In this document: piece after piece, positions 15,145 to 22,139 of the stretch
Numbering within the stretch: position 1 is the stretch's first letter
Layout of the letters: every line of letters starts with the position of its first letter
Assembly: GCF_000336675.1 (NCBI RefSeq)
Contig: NZ_AOMB01000043.1
Coordinates: forward strand, 1 to 34,199
DNA length: 34,199 nucleotides
Reading direction: 5' to 3'
Source of the DNA: Halococcus hamelinensis 100A6
GTDB taxonomy: Archaea; Halobacteriota; Halobacteria; Halobacteriales; Halococcaceae
Program-made: the position numbers and the translations under genes
The notes under the pieces: model-generated
What the model saw: only the letters and a program-made list of their open reading frames with translations
Databases searched by the model: none
What the model was told of the DNA's origin: nothing

Positions 15145-15944
15145 TGAACTACAGTGGCTGGCCGGACCCGAGCGAACTCGTGATCGGGAAGGTCGACGAG
15201 ATCGCCGACTTCGGCGTCTTCGTCGACCTCTCGGAGTACGAGGACAAACGGGGCCTCGTCCACATCTCCGAGGTCGCCTCGGGCTGGATCAAGAACGTCC
15301 GCGACCACGTCGGCGTCGGCCAGACGGTGGTGGCCAAAGTCCTCTCGGTCGACGAGGGCTCCCAGCAGATCGACCTCTCGCTCAAGGACGTCAACGACCA
15401 CCAGCGCTCCGAGAAGGTCCAGGAGTGGAAGGCCGCCAAGCGCGCCGACAACTGGATGACGATCGCCTTCGGTGAGGACATCGACGACGCACAGTACACC
15501 GCAGTCGCGAACGAGTTCCTCACCGAGTTCGGCACGCTCTATGCGGGCTTCGAGGAGGCCGCCATCCGCGGCGCGGACGCGCTCAACGGGACCGACCTCT
15601 CGGCGGAGGAGATCGACGCCATCGTCGAGACCGCCCGCGAGAACGTCTCGGTACCCTACGTCGCGGTCTCGGGCTACGTCGACCTCCGGAGCCCCGAGGC
15701 CGCCGGCGTCGACGCCATCCGCGAGGCGCTCCACGCCGCGGAGGGCAACGGCGACCTCCCCGACGGGGTCGACCTCGACGTGACCTACGTCGGCTCGCCG
15801 GAGTACCGCATCCGCGTCGAGGCACCCGACTACAAGACCGCCGAGGCCGAACTCGAAGCCAGCGCCGACCGCGCGGCCGCCGCCGTCGGCGAACACGGCG
15901 GGAGCGCGGAGTTCCACCGCGAGCGCCGAAGCGACGACGAGTAA
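15144..15944 (+). CDS. eif2a: Translation initiation factor aIF2 subunit alpha
   Basis: 266 residues, start overlapping the rps27e stop. Residues 6-85 form the S1 OB-fold ([20 protein letters not shown], then GLVHISEV and HDHVGVGQ-like [26 protein letters not shown]). A helical middle domain (90-175) and a C-terminal alpha/beta domain that binds the gamma subunit (about 180-266) follow. The heterotrimer brings initiator Met-tRNA to the small subunit. Order L44e, S27e, aIF2-alpha, Nop10 is a conserved archaeal arrangement. Confidence 0.97.
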   Translation: MNYSGWPDPSELVIGKVDEIADFGVFVDLSEYEDKRGLVHISEVASGWIKNVRDHVGVGQTVVAKVLSVDEGSQQIDLSLKDVNDHQRSEKVQEWKAAKRADNWMTIAFGEDIDDAQYTAVANEFLTEFGTLYAGFEEAAIRGADALNGTDLSAEEIDAIVETARENVSVPYVAVSGYVDLRSPEAAGVDAIREALHAAEGNGDLPDGVDLDVTYVGSPEYRIRVEAPDYKTAEAELEASADRAAAAVGEHGGSAEFHRERRSDDE

Positions 15945-15950
15945 TTCTCG

Positions 15951-16133
15951 ATGAAATCCGCGATTCGCGTCTGTGCCGACTGGGAATCCACGCACGACAC
16001 CCCCGTGTATACCCTCACCGAGACGTGTCCCGAGTGTGGTGGATCGGCCGTCAACAGCGCGCCCGCGCCGTACAACCCCGAGGACCCGCATGGGGAGTAC
16101 CGACGCGCTCTTAAGCGCCGCGAGTCCGGGTAG
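15951..16133 (+). CDS. nop10: Nop10, H/ACA RNA-protein complex subunit
   Basis: 60 residues, six bases after the aIF2-alpha stop. Zinc-ribbon part with Cys8 and CPECGG (Cys26, Cys29), followed by the family tail NSAPAPYNPEDPHGEYRRAL, which packs on the pseudouridine synthase Cbf5. It is a subunit of the H/ACA guide-RNA machine for rRNA pseudouridylation. Length and position are usual for archaea. Confidence 0.95.
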   Translation: MKSAIRVCADWESTHDTPVYTLTETCPECGGSAVNSAPAPYNPEDPHGEYRRALKRRESG

Positions 16134-16136
16134 GGC

Positions 16137-16886
16137 ATGGACGAATTCGATATCGAGACGCTCGCGGAGCCGGAGCTGTCCGACCCCGTGCTCGTCGAGG
16201 GGCTCCCCGGCGTGGGCCACGTCGGCAAGCTCGTCGCCGAGCACCTCCTCGAAGAGCTCGACGGCGAACCGGTTCGTCGCGTCTACTCCGAGCACTTCCC
16301 GCCGCAGGTCGACATCGACGAGGGCCGCGCGAAGCTCGCCTCGGCCGAACTCCACGCCGTCGAGGCCGACGGCCGGGACCTGCTGGTGCTCACCGGCGAC
16401 CACCAGGCCCAGGACGCGGCCGGTCACTACCGACTCACCGACCGATTCCTCGACATCGCCGCGGAGTTCGACGTCGAGCGGGTGTTCGCGCTCGGCGGCG
16501 TCCCGACCGGCGAACTCATCGACGAGTACGACGTCATCGGCGCGGCGACGGGCGACGAGTCCATCGAGGAGCTCGAAGCCGCGGGCGTCGAGTTCCGCGA
16601 GGGCGAACCCGCCGGCGGCATCGTCGGCGTCAGTGGCCTGCTCCTCGGCCTCGCCGAACGCCGCGACCTCCCCGCGGCCTGCCTGATGGGCGAAACCAGC
16701 GGCTACCTCGTCGACCCCAAGAGCGCCCGCGCGGTGCTCGAGATCCTCGAGGACATCGTCGGCTTCGAGGTCGACTTCGACTCCCTCGAAGAGCGCGCCG
16801 ACGAGATGGAGGAAGTGGTGCAGAAGATCCAGCAGATGGAGGGCGGCCAGGCCGCCACCGACGACGACCTCCGGTATATCGGGTAG
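16137..16886 (+). CDS. PAC2-family protein (proteasome assembly chaperone-like)
   Basis: 249 residues, starting three bases after nop10. The PAC2 fold is shown by DPVLVEGLPGVGHVGKLVAE (17-36), the core strand DLLVLTGDHQAQD, VFALGGVPTG, and the glycine motif GGIVGVSGLLLGLAE. A C-terminal coiled segment (about 215-245: DSLEERADEMEEVVQKIQQM) is typical of the archaeal members. Relatives include eukaryotic PAC2 chaperones of the 20S proteasome; the archaeal role is less certain. Repeat element B starts immediately after the stop codon. Confidence 0.9.
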   Translation: MDEFDIETLAEPELSDPVLVEGLPGVGHVGKLVAEHLLEELDGEPVRRVYSEHFPPQVDIDEGRAKLASAELHAVEADGRDLLVLTGDHQAQDAAGHYRLTDRFLDIAAEFDVERVFALGGVPTGELIDEYDVIGAATGDESIEELEAAGVEFREGEPAGGIVGVSGLLLGLAERRDLPAACLMGETSGYLVDPKSARAVLEILEDIVGFEVDFDSLEERADEMEEVVQKIQQMEGGQAATDDDLRYIG

Positions 16887-16907
16887 ATCCCACCTTTTGC
16901 TGTCGTT

Positions 16908-17014
16908 CGGAAGGCGCAGAGCGCCTTCCGTGAGCATGGCAAGACCGGAGGTCTTGCTGCAACCGGAAACGGCGAAGCCGTTTCCGAGGATGACGAGACG
17001 GCTTCGCCGTCTCG
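16908..17014. repeat. Array of four perfect triloop hairpins in element B
   Basis: Stem CGGAAGGCGC with loop AGA (16908-16930, 10 pairs); GCAAGACC with loop GGA (16939-16957, 8 pairs); CGGAAACGGC with loop GAA (16964-16986, 10 pairs); CGAGACGGC with loop TTC (16994-17014, 9 pairs). All are perfect and separated by 6-8 bases. The stems differ in sequence, so these are not copies of one unit, yet the geometry is constant. Confidence 0.85.
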
Positions 17015-17025
17015 AACCACGGTCG

Positions 17026-17290
17026 CTCGCTTCGCTCACGGGTCACTCCGTTCGCCGTTCGCATCCGAGGTTCTCCCTTCGGTCGAACCTCGCGCCGCTC
17101 GCCCCTGGCAAAATGTGGATCAAAAGCCTGCGTCACCTCCTTCGGAGGTTCCTTGGCCCGCTCGCTCCTTTCAGTCGCTCGCGGTAGGGTCACTAGCCCC
17201 TACCGAGCCACTACCGCACCCGCACAGCACCGCCACCGCCGAAGCCCTCGCTTCGCTCACGGCTCACTCCGTTCGCCGTTCGTATCGAGG
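17026..17290 (+). repeat. Internal direct repeat of element B (two copies, about 45 bases)
   Basis: Copy 1 is 17026-17070, copy 2 is 17247-17290. Both begin CTCGCTTCGCTCACGG and end in ATC(C)GAGG; they differ at two positions and one single-base gap. The spacing start to start is 221 bases. Confidence 0.8.
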
Positions 17291-17334
17291 CGCTCGCGTT
17301 GCTCGCGCCTCGCTTCGCTCGCCCTTCATCCACC

Positions 17335-17353
17335 AGGAGAGCACGGCTCTCCT
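17335..17353. repeat. Box-4 hairpin of element B
   Basis: AGGAGAGC, loop ACG, GCTCTCCT: eight perfect pairs, preceded by TCATCCACC and followed by GAGCCT. Element C has a different stem at the equivalent place, with the same flanks. Confidence 0.8.
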
Positions 17354-17482
17354 GAGCCTCGACTCGCGTTCACTCGTCGAGACATCAGGTACCGCTGCCG
17401 TCATCGCACCGCAACCGCACGGCGGCCGCACCGCAGCCGCCGCGACACAATCCTGAATACGACGGGTGGGATCGGTCGTGTC

Positions 17483-18013
17483 ATGCCCGGTCCGGTCTTC
17501 CTCGACGGCGAGCCGGTCAGGCTCAGAACCATCGAAGAGGAGGACATCGAGTTCCTCCAGCGCCACATCAACGACCCCGCAGTCCGAACACCTATTGGCT
17601 CGTCCGCTCCGGTGAACGAAGCCGAGGAACGCGACTGGTTCGAATCGCTGAACGAGGGCGACGACGTCTCGCTCCTGATCTGTGTCGATGACGAGGCCGT
17701 GGGAACCATCAGCCTCATGCGGATCGACGAAGGCTGGGGTCGTGGCACCCTCGGCTACTGGATAGCCCCCGACGAGTGGGGCGAGGGCTACGCGACGGCC
17801 GCCACACGACTCCTCGTGGGCCACGCGTTCGACCAACTCCGGCTTCACAAGGTCCGTGCCGAGGCGTTCGACTACAACGCTGGCTCCCGGCGGGTGCTCG
17901 AAAAGGTCGGGTTCACCGAGGAAGGCGTCGGTCGCGAGGAGTGCTTCGTCGACGGCGAGTACGTCGATGTCCACCGCTACGGCCTGCTCGAAGACGAGTG
18001 GCGCGACTTATAA
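17483..18013 (+). CDS. GNAT N-acetyltransferase (RimJ/RimL type)
   Basis: 176 residues from the ATG at 17483; the longer upstream frame runs through repeat element B and is not coding. GNAT core: strand VRLRTIEEEDIEFLQRHIND, central strand GTISLMRIDEGWGRGTLGYW, acetyl-CoA pyrophosphate loop WGEGYATAATRLLV, then HKVRAEAFDYNAGSRRVLEK and VGFTEEGVGREECFVDG. This is the pattern of RimL/RimJ-like enzymes that acetylate an amino group of a ribosomal protein, peptide or small molecule. The target cannot be named. Its last six bases overlap the convergent acyl-CoA dehydrogenase stop. Confidence 0.92.
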   Translation: MPGPVFLDGEPVRLRTIEEEDIEFLQRHINDPAVRTPIGSSAPVNEAEERDWFESLNEGDDVSLLICVDDEAVGTISLMRIDEGWGRGTLGYWIAPDEWGEGYATAATRLLVGHAFDQLRLHKVRAEAFDYNAGSRRVLEKVGFTEEGVGREECFVDGEYVDVHRYGLLEDEWRDL

Positions 18014-19147
18014 CCCGATCTCGCGTCCGATCACGAGGTGCTGGATCTCGCTGGTCCCCTCACCGATCTCCATGAGTTTTGCGTCGCGGTAGAAGCGCTG
18101 GGGCGCGAAGTCGGTGGTGTAGCCGTAGCCGCCCAACACCTGGACGGCGTCCTCGGCGATCTCGCGGCTGGCCTCGCTGGCGTCGAGCTTCGCGAGCGCG
18201 CTCAGTCGGGTGACGTCCTCGCCCGCGTCGTAGGTCGTCGCGGCCTTGTGGGTCAGGAGTCGCGCGCGCTCCAGTTTCCGGTCCATGTCGACGATCTTGT
18301 TCCGCACCGCGTCGAACTCCGAGATGGGCTGGCCGAACTGCTCGCGCTCGGTCGCGTAGGACTTCGCGGCCTCGTAGGCTCCCTGACCGAGTCCGACCGA
18401 GAGCGCCGCGATCGAGATCCGCCCGCCGTCGAGCGTTTTCTTCGTCTGTTCCCAGCCTTCGCCCTCCTCCCCGAGCAGTCGGTCCTCGGGGAGTCGAACG
18501 TCGTCGAGCTGGATCTCACACGTCGGCGAGGCGTTGAGCCCCATCTTCTCCCAGATCGTCGAAACCTCGAAGCCGTCGTCCGCGGGGTCGACGATGAAGG
18601 TCGAGACCCCACCGTAGCCCGCGCCGGGGTCCGTGACGGCCTTCACGAGCACCGAGCCCGCCTCGCTGGCGTTGGTGATGAACTGCTTCGTCCCGTCGAG
18701 CACCCACTCGTCGCCGTCCTTCTCGGCCGTCGTGTCCATGTTCGAGGCGTCCGAGCCGCTGCCGGGTTCCGTGAGCGCCCACGCCCCGATGTGCTCGCCC
18801 TCGGCGAGCGGTCGGAGCCACTCCTCTTTCTGCTCGTGGGTCCCGAAGTTCTCGATGGGCTTCGAGGCGAGGCTGATGTGGGCGGCGTACGAGAGCCCGA
18901 TCGAGCCGGACACTCGGCCGAGCTCCTCGGTGACGAGCGCGTAGAGCAGCTGGTCGCCACCCAGTCCTCCATACTCCTCCGTCACCGGCACGCCCATCAC
19001 GTCGAGGTCGGCGAGCTGGTCGAAGACCTCGGCGGGATAGCGGTGCTCGTCCTCGATCTCCTGGGCGAGCGGCGCGATCTCCGCCTCACAGAACTCCCGC
19101 ACCGTCTCGCGCATCATCCGATGTTCGCCCGGCAGGTCGAAATCCAT
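18008..19147 (-). CDS. Acyl-CoA dehydrogenase (short/branched-chain type)
   Basis: 379 residues; the ATG at 19147 is chosen over an upstream in-frame ATG because MDFDLPGEHRMMRETVREF is the family N-terminus and a TATA-like box sits 26 bases before it. FAD/substrate loops: ALTEPGSGSDASN and the KQFITNASEAG strand. C-terminal domain with VQVLGGYGYTTDFAPQRFYR and the GEGTSEIQ segment, whose Glu363 is at the medium-chain enzyme's catalytic position. It introduces the 2,3 double bond in an acyl-CoA and passes electrons to ETF. It belongs to the canonical subfamily, unlike the IDGTDEVH enzyme at 5466-6707. Confidence 0.95.
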   Translation of the reverse strand: MDFDLPGEHRMMRETVREFCEAEIAPLAQEIEDEHRYPAEVFDQLADLDVMGVPVTEEYGGLGGDQLLYALVTEELGRVSGSIGLSYAAHISLASKPIENFGTHEQKEEWLRPLAEGEHIGAWALTEPGSGSDASNMDTTAEKDGDEWVLDGTKQFITNASEAGSVLVKAVTDPGAGYGGVSTFIVDPADDGFEVSTIWEKMGLNASPTCEIQLDDVRLPEDRLLGEEGEGWEQTKKTLDGGRISIAALSVGLGQGAYEAAKSYATEREQFGQPISEFDAVRNKIVDMDRKLERARLLTHKAATTYDAGEDVTRLSALAKLDASEASREIAEDAVQVLGGYGYTTDFAPQRFYRDAKLMEIGEGTSEIQHLVIGREIGL

Positions 19148-19169
19148 ACACCTGATACGTGACCAAGGG

Positions 19170-19177
19170 CATAAAAC
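19170..19177 (-). promoter_or_regulatory. TATA-like box for the second acyl-CoA dehydrogenase
   Basis: The minus strand reads GGTTTTATGC here with a purine-rich BRE-like GTGGGTGG just upstream. The centre is 26 bases from the ATG at 19147, so the transcript is probably leaderless. Confidence 0.6.
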
Positions 19178-19228
19178 CACCCACATACGGGGGGATATCG
19201 TCCGAACCGGATGGCCGAACCCGACCGC

Positions 19229-20137
19229 TCAGAGGTAGCGTTCGACCAGACGGGACAGCCGGCCGAAGAGCCGAGAGAGCCAGTCGAACAGACGCGAGAG
19301 GCCGTCGAGGAACCGCTGGAGTTCGTCTCCGTTCCCCGAACTTTCGCTCCCCGTCGTCTCCGTCCCTGCAGCGGTCGTCGACTCCCCCGACGTCGAGCCC
19401 GCCGTCGTGGTCTCGCCGGTGGTCCGGGTCGCGGCAGTGGCCGCGGTCGGACACGACCCGGACTCGATCCGAACCGGGGTAGAACGGTCGAGCGAGGTCC
19501 GCGTCGGGTCGTCGAGGTCGCCCGAGAGCGCCTGCCAGTTCGAAACTTTGCCCTCGTAGTGGTCGCCGTAGAGCGCGGCCCGTTCGTTGAACGCCGGATC
19601 GATCCCGATCGAGACGTCGTCGCCGAGCGGGCCGTAGACCGCGCCGTCGGCCCGCCGGCCGTCCCAGGTCCAGTCCACGGTGGCCGAGGACCCATCGATA
19701 TCCCACCGGTCGTAGCGGTTCGGGCCGTCGTAGCTGTCGTCCCGGACGACCCAGTCGCCCGAGGACGGGAGTCCGGATAGCTCGAAGGTGATCGAGCCGC
19801 CGTCGCCGTTGCCGCCGAGCGCACCGTGGACGACCACGAGGCTCACGCCGTCCGAGCCCTCGTAGAGGAACAGCACGCTTGTGTTCGGCTGCTGGAGCGA
19901 GCGGGTCCCGTAGGAGCTGTCACGGTCCCGCCGGTAGTCGTAGAACGCCTCTACCGGGTCGTCGCCCCGAAGGGGCTGGAGCGGCACGCACTGGTCGCCC
20001 TGAGAGAGGTGGTACGGAGCCGATTCGACCGCGCTCGCCGTGCCGGTCGCGAGCACGCCGCCGGCGAGGGTCGCGCCGGTAGCTGCCAGAAACGACCGCC
20101 TGTCGGTGCTCGGTCGGCTGCCGGGACGCGAAGCCAT
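19229..20137 (-). CDS. Tat-exported protein with C-terminal amphipathic heptads, unknown function
   Basis: 302 residues. The N-terminus has a twin-arginine signal (DRRSFLAATGATLAGGVLAT) with probable cleavage near ASAVES, and no lipobox cysteine. The mature domain (about 40-225) is beta-rich, with FELSGLPSSGDWVVRDDS and DWTWDGRRADGAVYGPLGDD; I do not recognise the family. A Thr/Ser/Gly linker (about 230-270) leads to a striking tail with three Leu-rich heptads, LSRLFDW, LSRLFGR, LSRLVER. The tail could be a peripheral membrane anchor or a coiled-coil oligomeriser. A GAGGAG Shine-Dalgarno-like sequence precedes the start inside an inverted repeat. Confidence 0.85.
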   Translation of the reverse strand: MASRPGSRPSTDRRSFLAATGATLAGGVLATGTASAVESAPYHLSQGDQCVPLQPLRGDDPVEAFYDYRRDRDSSYGTRSLQQPNTSVLFLYEGSDGVSLVVVHGALGGNGDGGSITFELSGLPSSGDWVVRDDSYDGPNRYDRWDIDGSSATVDWTWDGRRADGAVYGPLGDDVSIGIDPAFNERAALYGDHYEGKVSNWQALSGDLDDPTRTSLDRSTPVRIESGSCPTAATAATRTTGETTTAGSTSGESTTAAGTETTGSESSGNGDELQRFLDGLSRLFDWLSRLFGRLSRLVERYL

Positions 20138-20144
20138 CGGTGAT

Positions 20145-20166
20145 CTCCTCGGGCTTCTCCGAGGAG
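20145..20166 (-). promoter_or_regulatory. Inverted repeat covering the putative ribosome-binding site
   Basis: In the gene sense, CTCCTCGG, six-base loop, CCGAGGAG, then seven bases and the ATG at 20137. The downstream arm contains GAGGAG, a good Shine-Dalgarno match, so in RNA it could be hidden by pairing. A TATA-like CAAAAGAC at 20174-20182 would start transcription near 20153, inside the repeat, in which case it would instead act as a DNA operator. Confidence 0.4.
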
Positions 20167-20199
20167 TCGCATGGGTCTTTTGACTGGCCGCTGAGTTCG

Positions 20200-21258
20200 T
20201 CAGCCGTCGATGTCCGTCCGGAGGACCCCGTCGAAGTCGAGCACGAAATCCGCTCCGAAGGCCGATGCCGGCGTCTGGAATCCGGACTCGACCTCGCCGT
20301 CGAGCACCTGCCGGACGACCTCGCAGGCCGTACGCGCGGTGAAGTCGTAGGTGTCGGGGAGTTCGAGCCGTGCGGCAACCCGCTCACCGTCGTCGTTCTC
20401 CACCTCTCCCCAGACACGGGTGGTGCTCAGGGCGCGCTGGGCGGCGGTCGGCCCGGTGACGGTCGCGTCCACGAGTTCCTTCAGAGCGGTCTGAACCGGT
20501 GGCGTTCCGAGCAGCGGTGCGAGACGGTCGGTTCGACGCATCACCCGTGCCGCGAACCCCGGCACGGCGGCGTAGGTCTCGATGTTCCCGATCCCCGTCG
20601 AGTAGTAGGCGGTCGAGACGTCACCCCACGGGATCGTCACCGCGGGCTTCGGGCCCGCCCCGAGGTCGATCCGCCGGGTCTTCCACGCCGGCGGTACGGT
20701 CTCGATCTGGCCATCGATCCGGGCCGCCCCGCCCTGCGAGAGCCCCTCGACCACCGATTTCAGCGTACCGGGCGAGAACGTGCTGAGCCCGTCGATCGCG
20801 AGCCGAAGGTGGGTCGCGTCGTGGAGTTTCCCCGCGAGGTACGCCGCGAGGCAGTCGGTGGGAACTACGTCGAAGCCAACCCCCGGCAGGAGGGTCACGT
20901 CGGCCTTCTCGGCGTCGCGGTCGCGCTCGGCGGTCGCCTCGAAGGCGTCGATCTCGCCGGTGATGTCGAGGTAGTCAGTACCCGTTTCGAGACACGCCGC
21001 CACCAGCGCGTCGGCGGTCGCGGAGAACGGCCCCGCACAGTTCAACACGGCGTCGAACTCCTCGATCCGGTTCGCGACGACCGAGGGACGATCGAGGGTG
21101 AACACCCGATAGTCGAGGTCGTGGTCGGTGGCCTGGCGTTCGAGCGGTTCGGCACGTCGACCCGCGAGCGTCGGCGACAGTCCCGCCTCGGCGGCGCGCT
21201 CGACGACCAGCGCACCGGTGTAGCCGTACGACCCGTAGATGAGTACGTCGTCTGCCAT
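20200..21258 (-). CDS. Saccharopine dehydrogenase-like / trans-acting enoyl reductase family
   Basis: 352 residues. N-terminal Rossmann fold with GSYGYTGALV (residues 9-18) for NAD(P)H binding, LAGRRAEPLE after the second strand, and DAVLNCAGPFSATADALVAA with the family NCAGPF motif. The segment TLLPGVGFDVVPTDCLAAYL (about 127-146) is diagnostic. Family members reduce double bonds in lipids (trans-acting enoyl reductases of mycobacteria) or act on unknown substrates; lysine metabolism is unlikely. A membrane-lipid or isoprenoid substrate is possible but unproven. TATA-like GCTTTTTC at 21280-21287. Confidence 0.88.
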   Translation of the reverse strand: MADDVLIYGSYGYTGALVVERAAEAGLSPTLAGRRAEPLERQATDHDLDYRVFTLDRPSVVANRIEEFDAVLNCAGPFSATADALVAACLETGTDYLDITGEIDAFEATAERDRDAEKADVTLLPGVGFDVVPTDCLAAYLAGKLHDATHLRLAIDGLSTFSPGTLKSVVEGLSQGGAARIDGQIETVPPAWKTRRIDLGAGPKPAVTIPWGDVSTAYYSTGIGNIETYAAVPGFAARVMRRTDRLAPLLGTPPVQTALKELVDATVTGPTAAQRALSTTRVWGEVENDDGERVAARLELPDTYDFTARTACEVVRQVLDGEVESGFQTPASAFGADFVLDFDGVLRTDIDG

Positions 21259-21315
21259 GTCCCTTCATCGGGCGGTGAGCGGAAAAAGCCACCCCCGCGG
21301 CGACCTTGCCGTAAG

Positions 21316-21323
21316 AGATATAC
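21316..21323 (+). promoter_or_regulatory. TATA-like box for sepF
   Basis: AGATATAC, centred about 26 bases before the ATG at 21346. It indicates a leaderless sepF transcript and supports the chosen start. Confidence 0.6.
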
Positions 21324-21345
21324 CGGGTCCGACCGGCGTGGCCGC

Positions 21346-21717
21346 ATGGGATTGATGGACGACATCCTCGGCGGTGGCGGGTCACGCAGCCGCCGACCGG
21401 GGCCCGGCGGCGACTACGTCGAACTCGGCCCCGACGACATCGAGGCCTCGGCGGACGAGCCGGCGACGAAGGTGCATATCGCCCAGATAGAGGGCCAGCG
21501 CGACGTGATAGATATCAAGAACGCGATCTACGACGGCGACATCGTGGTCGCCGATATCACCCGCCACTCGACCACCGACCGCACGATGGAGCGGATCACC
21601 CAGGACCTCCAGGGGATCGTCCGCGAGGTCGGCGGGGACATCGTCCAGAAGGCCGACGACCAGCTCATCATCACCCCCGGCTCGGTCGGCATCAGCCGCA
21701 CCAAGCTCGGGCGGTAG
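21346..21717 (+). CDS. sepF: Cell division protein SepF (archaeal)
   Basis: 123 residues. The N-terminal amphipathic helix MGLMDDILGG would anchor it to the membrane; a Gly/Arg/Pro linker (10-25) follows. The SepF core runs from about 40 to 118: VHIAQIEGQRDVIDIKNAIY, GDIVVADITRHS, ERITQDLQGIVREVGGDIVQ, and QLIITPGSVGIS. In haloarchaea SepF links FtsZ to the membrane and is essential for division. The long frame upstream in phase is antisense to the neighbouring reductase gene and is not coding. No other division gene is nearby. Confidence 0.95.
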   Translation: MGLMDDILGGGGSRSRRPGPGGDYVELGPDDIEASADEPATKVHIAQIEGQRDVIDIKNAIYDGDIVVADITRHSTTDRTMERITQDLQGIVREVGGDIVQKADDQLIITPGSVGISRTKLGR

Positions 21718-21720
21718 TTC

Positions 21721-22113
21721 TCAGACGCCGTCGGGCGTTTCGGCGTCGTCTTCCACGGTGCGTTTCATGGATTCACGACGGCTTTTGGCGTCGCGGCCGG
21801 TGGCTTCGAGCAGGAACTCGTTCTTCGCGTCGACCGCGTCGGCGGCGGCGTCGGCGTTACCCTCGGCGATGACCTCCTCGGCGGGGCGCTCGGCGAAGTC
21901 CACAGCCAACGTATCCTTCTTCGAACCGTAGTCGACCGCGCCGGCGACTACGCGCTCGAAGACCGGGTTCTCGGGCTCCTCGACGACGTAGAGGTCGCTC
22001 CCGTTGTAGCTCTCGGTCGCGGTCGGCGGCCCGAAGTAGGACTCGATCGTACCCTCCATGTCGGGGATCCGCTCTTCCAAGTGCTCTCCGCGGCGCATCT
22101 TGTATTCGCGCAT
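21721..22113 (-). CDS. DUF5611 family protein
   Basis: 130 residues from the ATG at 22113. The pattern REYKMRRGEHLEERIPDME, then FGPPTATESYNGSDLYVVEE and PVFERVVAGAVDYGSKKDTL, matches the conserved haloarchaeal DUF5611 family as I recall it; the N-terminal half looks like a small nucleic-acid- or ligand-binding alpha/beta domain. The C-terminal 40 residues are helical and charged. Function unknown. It starts 26 bases after the zinc-ribbon gene (same strand), so both may share a transcript, and its stop is three bases from the convergent sepF stop. Confidence 0.8.
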   Translation of the reverse strand: MREYKMRRGEHLEERIPDMEGTIESYFGPPTATESYNGSDLYVVEEPENPVFERVVAGAVDYGSKKDTLAVDFAERPAEEVIAEGNADAAADAVDAKNEFLLEATGRDAKSRRESMKRTVEDDAETPDGV

Positions 22114-22139
22114 GGAGCGCTCGTTTGCGAGCCGGAGGG

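Larger units (their letters stand above)
16886..17473 (+). repeat. Intergenic repeat element B, hairpin-rich
   Basis: This fills the gap 16887-17482 and has no credible gene. From the left: CCCACCTTTTGCTG (16889-16902, identical to A); four perfect stems of 8-10 pairs with three-base loops (16908-17014); a stem with an 11-base loop (17066-17092); the 24-base box identical to A (17104-17127); ACCTCC-TTC-GGAGGT (17135-17149); a GGTAGGG/CCCTACC stem (17183-17204); the 25-base box identical to A (17320-17344), which enters an 8-pair hairpin; and the 18-base box (17378-17395). The ends carry GATCCCACC (16886-16894) and its complement GGTGGGATC (17465-17473). Confidence 0.75.

Noticed and set aside
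14955-17039. Very long open frame on the minus strand opposite rps27e, aIF2-alpha, nop10 and PAC2
   Set aside because: Mirror frame caused by high G+C third positions; the plus-strand genes are certain and the product has no family pattern.
16908-17204. CRISPR array
   Set aside because: The repeats are hairpins with different stems, no constant repeat length or spacers, and no cas genes.
16897-17456. Short frames within element B (products with segments like SLASLTGHSV and MWIKS)
   Set aside because: They arise from the repeat boxes in two frames, have no ribosome or promoter context, and are Arg/Ser-rich unlike halophilic proteins.
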